Source: Streptomyces sp. BA2
GTDB taxonomy: Bacteria > Actinomycetota > Actinomycetes > Streptomycetales > Streptomycetaceae
DNA: 64,000 nt
Direction of reading: 5' to 3'
Assembly (NCBI RefSeq): GCF_009769735.1
Contig: NZ_WSRO01000002.1
Location: 930,001 to 994,000, forward strand
Both the position numbers and the translations under genes were made by a program. The notes under the pieces are model-generated. The model was not told the origin of the DNA. It did not search any database and worked only from the letters and a program-made list of their open reading frames with translations. Below are positions 37,522-46,131 of this stretch, in pieces (the first letter of the stretch is position 1; each line of letters begins with the position of its first letter).

Positions 37522-38649
37522 TCAGTTGCCGCCCGCGCCGATCTCCGCCCCGACCGCCGCGAGTGCGGTGGTCACGGGCTGGAAGAAGGTCTCCCCGCCC
37601 GCTGTGCAGTCGCCGCTGCCGCCCGAAGTGAGGCCGATCGCGCTTCCGTCGGCGGTGAACAACGAGCCCCCGCTGTCTCCCGGTTCGGCACAGACATCGG
37701 TCTGGATGAGCCCGCTGACGGTGCCTTCCGGATAGTTCACCGTGGCGTTGAGGCCGGTCACGGCGCCGGATTGCAGCCCGGTGGTGCTGCCCATGCGGGA
37801 CACCTCCTGCCCGACCGCCGCCTCGGCGGCCTGCACGATCTCCGTGCTCTGGCCGTCGCCCGTGTTGACCGTGCTCTGGGCCTCCGTCGCCGGATCGTCG
37901 TACGTGACAAGGGCGAAGTCGCCGTCCCCCGGGAACGTCGCGGCCTGGACGGTGCCGATGGCCGCGCCGTCCTGGGCGTCCGACCAGCTGTCGGTGGCCA
38001 CCCCGCAGTGCCCCGCGGTGAGGAAGCCGGGGCTTCCGTCCTCGGTCGTCACGTTGAAGCCGAGCGAGCAGCGTGCGCCGCCTCCGAAGATGGCGTCACC
38101 GCCCGCGGCGAAGGGCTTGAACTCTCCCGCGGACTTCTGGATGCGGGCCATTCCTGAGCCGAGTGAGTCGACGGTCGTTTCGAGCCTGTCCCAGCGTTCG
38201 CCGGTGACGGTGCGGTCGGCCGTGACCACGATCTGGTTGGTCTTGGGGTCCGTGGCCCACGCGGTTCCCGCCATGGTGGCGCGACTCGCCAACGTCTTTG
38301 TGGCGGAGCCCAGTTCGCCCGCACTGTTGTCGACGCTCCGCGCCACCGCTCCAGCTCTCTTCACCTGGACGTTCACCGCGTTGTCGTCGCCCACGACGTT
38401 GACGACGAGCTGCTGCTTCGCCTCGTCGTAGTACGCCCCCGCGTAGGCGTCGCCGAGCTGCGAGGCCAACGGCTCGACCAGCTTCGTCGCCGACGCCGCG
38501 CTGAGCCTCTTGGCGGCGGCCCCTTCAGCGGTCTCCGACCCGGACTGCGAGGCGTTGGCCTGCTGCAGCAGGACGGCCGTCGCGACCATGCCCAATGCCG
38601 CAGCCCCTGCCAGCACAGCCTTTCGCTTGGGTATTCGCTTGTGCCTCAA
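37522..38649 (-). CDS. Secreted S1 serine protease, streptogrisin D-like
   Basis: A 375-residue preproprotease. A Sec signal (AVLAGAAALGMVATAVLLQ) is followed by an alpha-lytic-type propeptide of about 150 residues. The mature domain starts near AGGDAIFGGGARCSLGFNV and carries catalytic His in LTAGHCG, Asp in GDGDFALV and Ser in EPGDSGGSLF, with disulfide cysteines. The TTG start at 38649 has AGGAGG seven bases upstream. It is a broad-specificity chymotrypsin-like extracellular protease, typical of Streptomyces. Confidence 0.94.
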   Translation of the reverse strand: MRHKRIPKRKAVLAGAAALGMVATAVLLQQANASQSGSETAEGAAAKRLSAASATKLVEPLASQLGDAYAGAYYDEAKQQLVVNVVGDDNAVNVQVKRAGAVARSVDNSAGELGSATKTLASRATMAGTAWATDPKTNQIVVTADRTVTGERWDRLETTVDSLGSGMARIQKSAGEFKPFAAGGDAIFGGGARCSLGFNVTTEDGSPGFLTAGHCGVATDSWSDAQDGAAIGTVQAATFPGDGDFALVTYDDPATEAQSTVNTGDGQSTEIVQAAEAAVGQEVSRMGSTTGLQSGAVTGLNATVNYPEGTVSGLIQTDVCAEPGDSGGSLFTADGSAIGLTSGGSGDCTAGGETFFQPVTTALAAVGAEIGAGGN

Positions 38650-38993
38650 CTCGTCGCCTCCTGTGGGGGATACCGAATGCGGTCACCGGCCGGAGCCGGG
38701 GACATGTCCGGTCCTAGATACGGGTGCGACGAGAGTTGCGTTCACCGGCTGCCGATCGTCGGCGCCGATGTCCTGTGTGCCGCCGCGCGGTTGACCGACC
38801 CCGCGCGTGCCACTTCCGTCGCCTGACAGCCGTATTCGGGAAGCGCGCGGCCGGGTAGCCTCACGCGGCCATGCCCAAGGACCAGACTGGTGGCGCGAAG
38901 CCTGACAGGTCAGCGTTCGACGACGTCTTCTGCGGCCTGCTGCCGTGCGGGACACGTACCGCCGGCTCCGCATGGCGCCGAAGTGGCCGCGGT
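38650..38993. other. Intergenic gap of about 340 bases
   Basis: It holds the protease promoter. A plus-strand frame starting at 38871 (MPKDQTGGAKPDRSAFDD) looks briefly coding but runs into the antisense of the WYL gene; it may be the relic of a gene start. Nothing else is clear. Confidence 0.45.
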
Positions 38994-39992
38994 TCAGGGC
39001 TTCTTGGTGTCCGGCGACGGAGGGGCCGTCGCTCCGGCCGACAGCAGTCTCTCCGCCAAGGCGCGGCACCGCTCGCCGAGCTCCGGAGGGTCGAGCACCT
39101 CGAAGTCGTGCCCCAGCAGGAGCATGTGCATGAGCACGGCGTCCAGGCGCTCGGCCCCGCTGAGCACTTCACAGAGGTCGCTCCCCCGCGGTCGTACGAC
39201 CGCCGCCGACGCCGGGATCTGCCCGCGCACCGTATCGGCCGGCGCGTGCACGAGGAAACGCGCCCGGTGCGAGTAGACCCGACTGGCCACCCCCTCCTGT
39301 ACGTACGCCGCCGCGTCGGGCGCGGCGCGCGGGCGGAAGCGGAAGGTCCGTGCGGACGCGTCGGTCATCCGGTCTACGCGGAAGCTGCGCCAGTCGTCGC
39401 GATCGAGGTCGTAGGCGAGGAGGTACCAGCGCCGGTCGGAGGCGACCAGGCGGTAGGGCTCGACCCGCCGCCGTCGCACCTCGCCCCTTGAGGGGTAGTC
39501 GAATCCGGCCTCGACCTCGTCGCGGCACGCTCTGGCCAGCGTCATGAGCACTTCGGGGTCGACGGGCGCGCGGCCTCCGCCGAAGAACTCCACCGAGTCG
39601 GAGAGCGCGCGCACCTCGTGCCGCAGCCGGGCGGGCAGCACCTGGTCGAGCTTGGTCAGCGCCTGGAGTGCGGCGTCACCTGCGCCGGCCACCGCTCCTC
39701 CCGCACCGGCGAGCAGCGAGACCGCGGTGGCGATCGCCTCCTGGTCGTCGAGGAGCAGCGGCGGCAGGTCCCGCCCCGCGCCGAGCCGGTAGCCACCGCC
39801 GACGCCCTGGCCCGCGTGCACCGGATAGCCGAGCGTGCGCAGCCGCTCGACGTCACGCCGTACGGTGCGCGGCGTGACCCGGAGCCGGTCGGCGAGTTCG
39901 GGGCCGGTCCATACCCGGCGTTGCTGCAGCAGCCCGAGCAGGGTGAGCACCCGCTCCGTCGTACCCAGTTCGTCATCGCGTGCCCCGTCCAT
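38994..39992 (-). CDS. YafY-type HTH/WYL-domain transcriptional regulator
   Basis: A 332-residue regulator. A DeoR-like helix-turn-helix lies at residues 12-65 (GPELADRLRVTPRTVRRDVE). A WYL domain lies at about 150-215 (RRVEPYRLVASDRRWYLLAYD), with a C-terminal WCX extension containing LLLGHDFEVLDPPELG. WYL proteins sense nucleic acid or small ligands and often regulate a neighbouring gene. The divergent VOC gene starts 180 bases away and is the likely target. Confidence 0.92.
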   Translation of the reverse strand: MDGARDDELGTTERVLTLLGLLQQRRVWTGPELADRLRVTPRTVRRDVERLRTLGYPVHAGQGVGGGYRLGAGRDLPPLLLDDQEAIATAVSLLAGAGGAVAGAGDAALQALTKLDQVLPARLRHEVRALSDSVEFFGGGRAPVDPEVLMTLARACRDEVEAGFDYPSRGEVRRRRVEPYRLVASDRRWYLLAYDLDRDDWRSFRVDRMTDASARTFRFRPRAAPDAAAYVQEGVASRVYSHRARFLVHAPADTVRGQIPASAAVVRPRGSDLCEVLSGAERLDAVLMHMLLLGHDFEVLDPPELGERCRALAERLLSAGATAPPSPDTKKP

Positions 39993-40173
39993 GCCGCTCA
40001 GCCTGCCAGAGCCGACGGAGCCGGCGGACCGATCCTGTCCGCCAGGGGTGTCACGGTGGCTTCATGAACGCAGCCGAGCGTGCGCCCGCGCGGCGCCTCG
40101 GAGACGCTGGGCTGCGTGCGCCGATCGGCAAGAAATGCCCCCGCTTGAATACCGCCACGAACGGAGCAATCCC

Positions 40174-40635
40174 ATGAGCCGCCACATCCAAGTCACCTTC
40201 GACGCGCATGACCCGCGGGCGCTGTCGTCCTTCTGGCGCGACGTGTTGGGCTACGTCCACCCCGGCCCGCCCGGGGTGGACCTGCCGGAGGGCGCCGACG
40301 CGCTCGCGGCATGGGACGACTTCCTCGCGCGGATCGGCGTACCGGAGGACCAGCGCAACTCGAAGTCGGCCATCGAGGACCCGGCAGGGCAGGGCCCACG
40401 CGTGTTCTTCCAGCAGGTCCCGGAGGACAAGGTCGCCAAGAACCGCGTCCACCTCGACGTCCGTGCGGCTCCCGGACTTGAGGGAGAGGAGCGCATGGCT
40501 GCCCTTGAGGCCGAGTGCGACCGCCTCGTCGCGCTGGGGGCGAAGCGGGTGCGTCGCGACGAGCCCGCTCCCCCGATGAGTGCGGGCTTCATCGTGATGA
40601 CCGACCCCGAGGGCAACGAATTCTGCCTGGACTGA
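40174..40635 (+). CDS. VOC family (glyoxalase-like) protein
   Basis: A 153-residue protein with two beta-alpha-beta-beta-beta modules. The first starts IQVTFDAHDPRALSSFWRDV and the second has KNRVHLDVRAAP, ending VMTDPEGNEFCLD. These are standard VOC elements; metal-binding positions are only partly conserved. GGAG precedes the ATG. Members include glyoxalases, antibiotic-binding proteins and dioxygenases. Divergent pairing with a WYL regulator is common in Streptomyces. Confidence 0.9.
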   Translation: MSRHIQVTFDAHDPRALSSFWRDVLGYVHPGPPGVDLPEGADALAAWDDFLARIGVPEDQRNSKSAIEDPAGQGPRVFFQQVPEDKVAKNRVHLDVRAAPGLEGEERMAALEAECDRLVALGAKRVRRDEPAPPMSAGFIVMTDPEGNEFCLD

Positions 40636-40759
40636 CCCGGCCCGTGGTGACCGTGTGTGACGGCTGGACGGGCGGGGTGTCCGTGTCCCGCTTACGTTGA
40701 ACGCAGAGGCCGACACCGTGTGTGAGACCGGTGGGCGCTGTATCGACAAAGGAGTGGTC

Positions 40760-40951
40760 ATGGCTGACAAGGGCGGCATGGACAAGATGAAGGGCAAGGC
40801 CAAGGAGATGACCGGCAAGGTCACGGGTGACCGTGGCAAGCAGGCCGAGGGCAAGGTGGACCAGGCGAAGGGCGAGGCCAAGAAGGCCATGGGCGACGCC
40901 CGCGACCGCGCCCAGGAAACGCGGGACTCCATGAAGCGCCGCGACACCTGA
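40760..40951 (+). CDS. CsbD family stress protein
   Basis: A 63-residue, Lys/Asp/Gly-rich protein with the CsbD repeat style (KMKGKAKEMTGKVTGD, then QAEGKVDQAKGEAKKA). AAAGGAG stands just before the ATG at 40760. CsbD proteins are induced by general stress (SigB regulon in Bacillus); their mechanism is unknown. A strong terminator follows 18 bases after the stop, so it is a monocistronic unit. Confidence 0.9.
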   Translation: MADKGGMDKMKGKAKEMTGKVTGDRGKQAEGKVDQAKGEAKKAMGDARDRAQETRDSMKRRDT

Positions 40952-40969
40952 CCGGCTCCGCCGAAGCCG

Positions 40970-40999
40970 AAGCCCCCGCCCACTCCCGTGCGGGGGCTT
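40970..40999 (+). terminator. Hairpin terminator after csbD-like gene
   Basis: AAGCCCCCGC pairs perfectly with GCGGGGGCTT around a 10-base loop. There is no long U tract, as is usual in Streptomyces. Confidence 0.8.
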
Positions 41000-41207
41000 C
41001 CGCCGTTCTGGACGGCTCTCACACGGCCCGCGGGCAGGTGCTCTAGGCCGCCACGATGAATCGGACCGGCTGCCACAGCGTGTCGGATGCGCGGGTTCCG
41101 CCCGCCGGGAAGGTGTGCGGCATCGTCGGCAGAGCTCGTACCCGCGCGGATCACCGCCCCGGTGCGACGACTCGGAGACCGGCGGCCCGCGAAGGAGAGC
41201 AGATCTG

Positions 41208-41630
41208 GTGCGCGGTATGCGCGGAGCGGGACCGGTGGTGCTCGTGGCGGTGCTGCTGGCATCCCTGAGCGGCTGCGGCAGCGTCCAGGAGCGCGAGGAC
41301 TCCGCATCCGCGGCGGTGCTCCGCTTCCAGGAGAGCCTCCGTACGACGGACACCACGCGGGGCTGCGCGGCGCTCGCCCCCGGGACCCGCGACGAGCTGG
41401 AGCAGAACGCCGAACTGCCGTGCCCACGCGCCCTGTCCGACGCGGGGCTGCCCGAGGCGGGCACGGCGGACGAGGCGCGCGTCGTCGATGTGTACGGGCG
41501 GCAGGCCCGTGTCGTGACGAACCGCGACACGCTCTTCCTGTCGTCCTTCCCCGGCGGATGGAAGGTCACGGCGGCCGGCTGCACGGAGCGCCCGGCCATG
41601 CCGTATCAGTGTCTGATCAAGGGCGGTTGA
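41208..41630 (+). CDS. Putative lipoprotein
   Basis: A 140-residue exported protein. The signal peptide VVLVAVLLASLSGCGS has a clear lipobox with Cys near residue 23. The mature part carries four Cys and ends RPAMPYQCLIKGG; it resembles small Streptomyces lipoproteins of unknown role. AAGGAG lies eight to ten bases before the GTG at 41208; an ATG at 41217 is an alternative. It is the first gene of a three-gene group with a membrane microprotein and a DUF6766 protein. Confidence 0.75.
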   Translation: MRGMRGAGPVVLVAVLLASLSGCGSVQEREDSASAAVLRFQESLRTTDTTRGCAALAPGTRDELEQNAELPCPRALSDAGLPEAGTADEARVVDVYGRQARVVTNRDTLFLSSFPGGWKVTAAGCTERPAMPYQCLIKGG

Positions 41631-41633
41631 CGG

Positions 41634-41717
41634 GTGCGGGCGCTGTTCACGCTGTATCTCCTGATGGTGACCGGAGGCCTCGCCTACTGCATCACGCTGG
41701 GGCTGATGCAGCGATGA
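41634..41717 (+). CDS. 27-residue single-span membrane microprotein
   Basis: A GTG three bases after the lipoprotein stop opens a 27-codon frame that is almost all hydrophobic (LFTLYLLMVTGGLAYCITLG) and ends MQR. Its TGA overlaps the ATG of the DUF6766 gene (ATGA). The tight spacing and the clean transmembrane profile support real translation. It may be a small partner of the membrane protein. Confidence 0.55.
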   Translation: MRALFTLYLLMVTGGLAYCITLGLMQR

Positions 41718-42400
41718 CGCGCGTCGGGCGCTTTCTGCGCGACAACGGACTGACCCTGGTGTTCGGCACGGGATTCCTCCTCTCCCTGGCCGGCCAGGCG
41801 ATCGCCGGGCACGCCGACTTCAACAACCACCTCGTCGCCGAGCAACTGCAGCCGGTGAGCTTCGGCGGCTATCTCCTCACCTCCGACTTCGCCGTGGACG
41901 TGACGGAGAACTGGCAGTCCGAGTACCTGCAGTTCTTCCTCTACATCTTCGGCACGGTCTGGCTGCTCCAGCGAGGGTCGCCCGAGTCCAAGGAGCTCGG
42001 CAAGGCGGGCGTGGAGGCGGACAAGGACCAGAAGGTCGGCCGGCACGCGAAGCCCGACTCACCGCGCTGGGCATCCGCGGGCGGCGTGCGCCAGGCCTGG
42101 TACTCCCGGTCCCTCGGCACCCTTATGTGCACCGTGTTCCTGCTCTCCTGGCTGGCACAGTCGATCACCGGCGTGGCCGCGTACAACGAGGAGCACCTAC
42201 GCGAACTCCAGGCGCCGATCAGCTGGTTCCAGTACCTGGGCGCCGCGGACTTCTGGAACCGCACGCTGCAGAACTGGCAGTCCGAACTCCTCGCCGTCGG
42301 GTCGATGGCCATCTTCTCCGTCTATCTGCGCCAGCGCGGCTCACCGGAGTCGAAGCCGGTCGGTTCGGCACACGACTCGACCGGGGTCGAGGGCGGCTGA
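41714..42400 (+). CDS. DUF6766 family membrane protein
   Basis: A 228-residue protein with four hydrophobic segments. It is an internal duplication: ENWQSEYLQFF and QNWQSELLAVG, each followed by a helix and a loop with QRGSPESK. Each half also starts with a helix containing SLAGQAIAG or SWLAQSITG. The ATG overlaps the stop of the 27-residue peptide. The function is unknown; an assembly with the lipoprotein is inferred from operon structure. Confidence 0.85.
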   Translation: MTRVGRFLRDNGLTLVFGTGFLLSLAGQAIAGHADFNNHLVAEQLQPVSFGGYLLTSDFAVDVTENWQSEYLQFFLYIFGTVWLLQRGSPESKELGKAGVEADKDQKVGRHAKPDSPRWASAGGVRQAWYSRSLGTLMCTVFLLSWLAQSITGVAAYNEEHLRELQAPISWFQYLGAADFWNRTLQNWQSELLAVGSMAIFSVYLRQRGSPESKPVGSAHDSTGVEGG

Positions 42401-42427
42401 GGTCATCGGTGGCGCGTGCCAGGCCGA

Positions 42428-43207
42428 TCAGTGCCGCCCATCCGCTCGTGCGTACGGCGGAATGGCCGCCTCGCCCGCCGCCTCCCGCAGGACGTCCTTG
42501 AGCATGTCCGGAGTCAGCCGGCCCGTGAACGTGTTCCGCTGGCTGACGTGGAAGCAGCCGTACAGGGTGACAGGGCCCGGCTCGGACTCCCCGGGTGCGA
42601 CGGCCTCCGAGCGGCTGCCGGTTGACTGCGCCACTTCGCGCTCCAGCGTCACCCGCGCTCCGTGGGCGAAGCGCGGCCGCGGCTTCGGCACGCGCCACCC
42701 CGCCGCCGCGAACGCGGGCAAGGCGGCCTGCCAGCCGAACGCGCCCAGAATCACCGCCGACCGCAGCCGCGGTCCCAGCAGCTCCAGCTCCCGCACGAGC
42801 CACGGCCTGCACATGTCGCGCTCGCCGGGGGTCGGTTTGTTCTCGGGCGGTGCGCAGTGCACCGGCGACGTCACCCGCACCCCACGCAGTGTCAGGCCGT
42901 CGTCCATGGACACTGCCAGCGGGCTCGACGCGAGGCCCAGTTCGTACATCGCCCGGTAGAGGACGTCTCCGGAACGGTCGCCCGTGAACATCCGGCCCGT
43001 CCGGTTCCCGCCGTGCGCCGCGGGCGCGAGCCCGATGACGATCATCGAGGCGTCCGGCGGTCCGAACCCGGGCACCGGCCTTGCCCAGTACGTCCAGTCC
43101 ATGAAGGCGGCCCGCTTGACCCGCCCCACCTCCTCCCGCCACGCGACCAGCCGGGGGCAGGCGGCGCACCCCGCGATGCGGGCGTCCAGCTCGTCCAGCG
43201 GGTTCAT
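42428..43207 (-). CDS. Uracil-DNA glycosylase, type 5
   Basis: A 259-residue base-excision enzyme. FeS-cluster cysteines begin at CAACPRL near residue 14. Motif A is GLAPAAHGGNRTGRMFTGD, lacking the catalytic Asp of other types as expected for family 5. Motif B is FHVSQRNTFTG. It removes uracil, hypoxanthine and related bases from DNA. The ATG overlaps the stop of the isochorismatase-like gene (ATGA), so the two are coupled. Confidence 0.92.
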   Translation of the reverse strand: MNPLDELDARIAGCAACPRLVAWREEVGRVKRAAFMDWTYWARPVPGFGPPDASMIVIGLAPAAHGGNRTGRMFTGDRSGDVLYRAMYELGLASSPLAVSMDDGLTLRGVRVTSPVHCAPPENKPTPGERDMCRPWLVRELELLGPRLRSAVILGAFGWQAALPAFAAAGWRVPKPRPRFAHGARVTLEREVAQSTGSRSEAVAPGESEPGPVTLYGCFHVSQRNTFTGRLTPDMLKDVLREAAGEAAIPPYARADGRH

Positions 43208-43752
43208 TCGGGCCCGAACAGCGCGTCGTCGGTGGAACGGACCAGGCGTGCCTGCATGTTCCGTTCCATCATCTTCAGCGCGGCGGCGGCGAGGTCGCTG
43301 TGGATGCTCGCGCAGGCGTCCTCGGCCACGACCACATCCAGGTGTCTGATGTGGGCGTCGAGTGCCGAGTAGAGGATGCACTGCTCGGTCACCTGGCCGC
43401 AGAGGAGCACGGAATCGATGTCGCGCTGGCGGAGGAGGTACTCCAGTGGGGTGTCGTAGAAGATCGAGTGCCGGGCCTTCACCACGAAGAGCGAGTCGTT
43501 CCTGGGACGGATCGGAGCGACCAGATCGGCATGGGGGCCGCTCAGGACGATGTCCAGGAGCTCGTCATGGTGGGAGCGCCACTGACCGAAGTTGTCGTTG
43601 GCGTAGATCACCACGATGTCCTCGGCCCGCGCCCGCTCGATCAACCTGCGGACGTTCGGCAGCACTTCCTCGACCGACCTGCGGAGAATTTCCGCATCGG
43701 GGTGGTCGTACATGTTGATCATGTCGACGACGATGAGAGCCTTCACAACCAT
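43204..43752 (-). CDS. Isochorismatase-like cysteine hydrolase
   Basis: A 182-residue protein. Catalytic residues are Asp in ALIVVDMINMY, Lys in FVVKARHSIF and Cys in LCGQVTEQCILY. The fold and length match nicotinamidase/isochorismatase-family hydrolases. It ends in an ATGA overlap with the uracil-DNA glycosylase gene. The physiological substrate (an amide or an enol ether) cannot be decided. Confidence 0.9.
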   Translation of the reverse strand: MVVKALIVVDMINMYDHPDAEILRRSVEEVLPNVRRLIERARAEDIVVIYANDNFGQWRSHHDELLDIVLSGPHADLVAPIRPRNDSLFVVKARHSIFYDTPLEYLLRQRDIDSVLLCGQVTEQCILYSALDAHIRHLDVVVAEDACASIHSDLAAAALKMMERNMQARLVRSTDDALFGPE

Positions 43753-43940
43753 GCCCCGAGTCCATCACGCGCCTCACTCGTATGCACGGACGCCCCACCC
43801 GAGGGCGTGGTCGTGCCTGCCTCGCAGCCTCGCCCGTAAATGGTTGGCGCGGCAGCCGGAATCGGCGGGATGCTCCCGAGTGTCCGGGGCTGCGCGACGC
43901 CTCCTGCTCGCGTTCCCGGCTGCCTGGCGAGGGAGTGGTG

Positions 43941-45467
43941 ATGACCGCTGACACGACGGTACACACGGCGGCCGGAGCGCTGCGCGGCACTCGGGAGGCG
44001 GGGGTGGCGGTCTTCCGTGGCATCCCGTTCGCCGAGCCGCCGGTCGGCCCGCTGCGTTTCGCCGCGCCGCGGCCGGCGCGGGGATGGGACGGGGTGCGGC
44101 CGGCGGAGTCGTACGGGCCGCCGCCCCCTCAGGGCGGCCACTTCGGCATGGACGCGCTGGCGCGGGACGTGGTGGGCGACGACTGGCTGACGGTCAACGT
44201 CTGGTCGCCCGAGCCCGGCCCGGGAGCGGGGCTCCCGGTGATGGTGTGGATCCAGGGCGGTGCCTACACGATCGGCATGTCCGGCCTTCCCGAGTACGAC
44301 GGCGGCCGCCTCGCGCGTGACGGCGGCGTGGTCGTGGTGACGTTCAACTACCGGGTGGGTCTTGAGGGTTTCGGGCAGATCGAGGGGGCGCCCGCCAACC
44401 GGGGGCTGCTCGACCAGGTCGCAGCCCTGGAGTGGGTGCGTGACAACATCCGTGCCTTCGGCGGCGACCCGGCCCGCGTCACGGTCTTCGGACAGTCGGC
44501 GGGCGCCGGATCGGTCGCCGCGCTCCTTGCTGTGCCGCGCGCGGCCGGGCTCTTCGGCCGGGCCGTGGCGCAGAGTGTGCAGGGCACGTTCTTCTCGCCG
44601 CAGCTGGCCGCCGACATCACCGCGGCGTGCGCCACCGAGCTGGGGCTGCGGCCCACGGTGGGCGACCTGTCCGCGGTGGACCCGGCGCGGTTGTCCGCCG
44701 CCGGTGACGCGGTCGGCGCCAAGATGGGGCAGTGGGCGGATCGCTGGGGTCAGGTGGCGCACAGGTCGATCGCGTTCTCGCCGGTCGTCGAGGGGGATGC
44801 GCTGCCGGTCACTCCGTGGCAGGCGCTGGCCGACGGCGCGGGGCGCGGCATCGAGCTCCTCGTCGGCCACACACGTGACGAGCAGCGGCTGCTCAGCGCC
44901 CTCGACGGGCTGCTCGGTCAGGTGACGGAGGAACAGGCGGAGGCCGCGCTGCGGGTCTTTGGCCCCGGACGGGACGGCGCGCGCCGCTACCTCGACGGTT
45001 TTCCGGCGGCGGGCCCTGACGAGTTGCACGAAGTGGTCCTGTCCGACTGGCTGTTCCGCATGCCGAGCCTCCACCTCGCCGAGGCCCAGACCACCGGGGG
45101 TGGCCGCGCCCACGTCTACGAACTGACCTGGCCGGCCCCGGGCATGGGCGGTGTCCTCGGCGCCTGTCACGGCCTCGACGTGCCGCTCGTCTTCGGCAAT
45201 CTGGACCGGGGCCAGCCCGCCGCGCTGCTCGGCGAGGAGCCGCCCCCGGAGGCGGCGGAGCTGTCCGCCCGCATGCGCGCCGCGTGGACGGGCTTCGCCA
45301 CGAACGGTGACCCCGGCTGGCCCGTCTTCGAGACCGCGCAACGCCTGGTGCAAGTCTTCGGCTCCCGGCCGGCTGTCGCCCCCTACCCGGAAGAGGCGTC
45401 CCGCCGAATCTGGCAGGACCACACCTTCCCCGTCCTGCCACTGATCGGGGGCCGGCACAGCCGGTAG
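43941..45467 (+). CDS. Type B carboxylesterase/lipase family protein
   Basis: A 508-residue esterase. Family marks are VAVFRGIPFAEPPVGPLRF near the N-terminus, WIQGGAYTIG (oxyanion region), VTVFGQSAGAGSVAALL with the nucleophilic Ser, and GACHGLDVPLVF with the catalytic His. The ATG at 43941 follows GAGGGAG. No signal peptide is seen, so it is cytoplasmic. It hydrolyses carboxylic esters of unknown identity. It converges on the yceI-like gene. Confidence 0.92.
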   Translation: MTADTTVHTAAGALRGTREAGVAVFRGIPFAEPPVGPLRFAAPRPARGWDGVRPAESYGPPPPQGGHFGMDALARDVVGDDWLTVNVWSPEPGPGAGLPVMVWIQGGAYTIGMSGLPEYDGGRLARDGGVVVVTFNYRVGLEGFGQIEGAPANRGLLDQVAALEWVRDNIRAFGGDPARVTVFGQSAGAGSVAALLAVPRAAGLFGRAVAQSVQGTFFSPQLAADITAACATELGLRPTVGDLSAVDPARLSAAGDAVGAKMGQWADRWGQVAHRSIAFSPVVEGDALPVTPWQALADGAGRGIELLVGHTRDEQRLLSALDGLLGQVTEEQAEAALRVFGPGRDGARRYLDGFPAAGPDELHEVVLSDWLFRMPSLHLAEAQTTGGGRAHVYELTWPAPGMGGVLGACHGLDVPLVFGNLDRGQPAALLGEEPPPEAAELSARMRAAWTGFATNGDPGWPVFETAQRLVQVFGSRPAVAPYPEEASRRIWQDHTFPVLPLIGGRHSR

Positions 45468-45477
45468 ACGGCTGCGG

Positions 45478-46008
45478 TCAGCCGGCGACCGCTTCGACGG
45501 CGAGCCGGATCTTCATCCGGCGGCCGGTCATGCCCTTCGCCGTGGTCACTCCGAACGCGTACCGGTCGACGATGGCCGTGCCCTCGACGGTCACCCGCCG
45601 CCCGTTCAGCACGACCGACCCGACGCTGACGGCGAGGGGCCGCGTGACGCCTCGTACGGTCAACTCCCCCTGCAGCACTGCCGTGTCCGTCGCGGATTCC
45701 GTCACCCCTCGGCCGCGGAACTCGATCTCCGGGTGCTTGGCCGCGTCGAGGTAGTCGGCGGACGCGATGTGCCGGTCGCGGCGCTGCAGACCCGAGTCGA
45801 ACGAGTCCGTCCTGACCGTCACATCCACCGAGGACTCCTCGACGGGATCAGCCACGGTGATCCGCCCCCGGCTGATGCCGAAGGTGCCCCGGACCGGGAA
45901 CAGGCCGAAGACCGTGCGCGTCCGGAACCGCACCGTCGAAGCCGCCGCGTCGATCTCGTACGTGCCGCTCTCCGGCACATTCTGATCTTGCCGATTCGCC
46001 AGGACCAT
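45478..46008 (-). CDS. YceI family lipid-binding protein
   Basis: A 176-residue lipocalin-like protein. Motifs are GTYEIDAAASTVRFRTR, then DSFDSGLQRRDRHIASADYL and HPEIEFRGRGV, the standard YceI order. No signal peptide is present, as usual for actinobacterial copies. The ATG at 46008 is chosen with AGGGAGG upstream; the frame also has a GTG at 46044. YceI proteins bind isoprenoid quinones or amphiphiles. Confidence 0.9.
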   Translation of the reverse strand: MVLANRQDQNVPESGTYEIDAAASTVRFRTRTVFGLFPVRGTFGISRGRITVADPVEESSVDVTVRTDSFDSGLQRRDRHIASADYLDAAKHPEIEFRGRGVTESATDTAVLQGELTVRGVTRPLAVSVGSVVLNGRRVTVEGTAIVDRYAFGVTTAKGMTGRRMKIRLAVEAVAG

Positions 46009-46131
46009 GGCCTCCGCGCCTCCCTCTTCTCCGACGTCCACCACTCGCTTCAGCGTGCCCGCCGAGCGAGGGTGCGGGGCAGATCCGGATGTCGCCGATC
46101 CCCCGGTACAAATGTCACCGGGCGCGGACGC

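Noticed and set aside
42404..42430. Hairpin between the convergent DUF6766 and uracil-DNA glycosylase genes
   Set aside because: The stem (ATCGG/CCGAT) is short and bulged; too weak to call a terminator.
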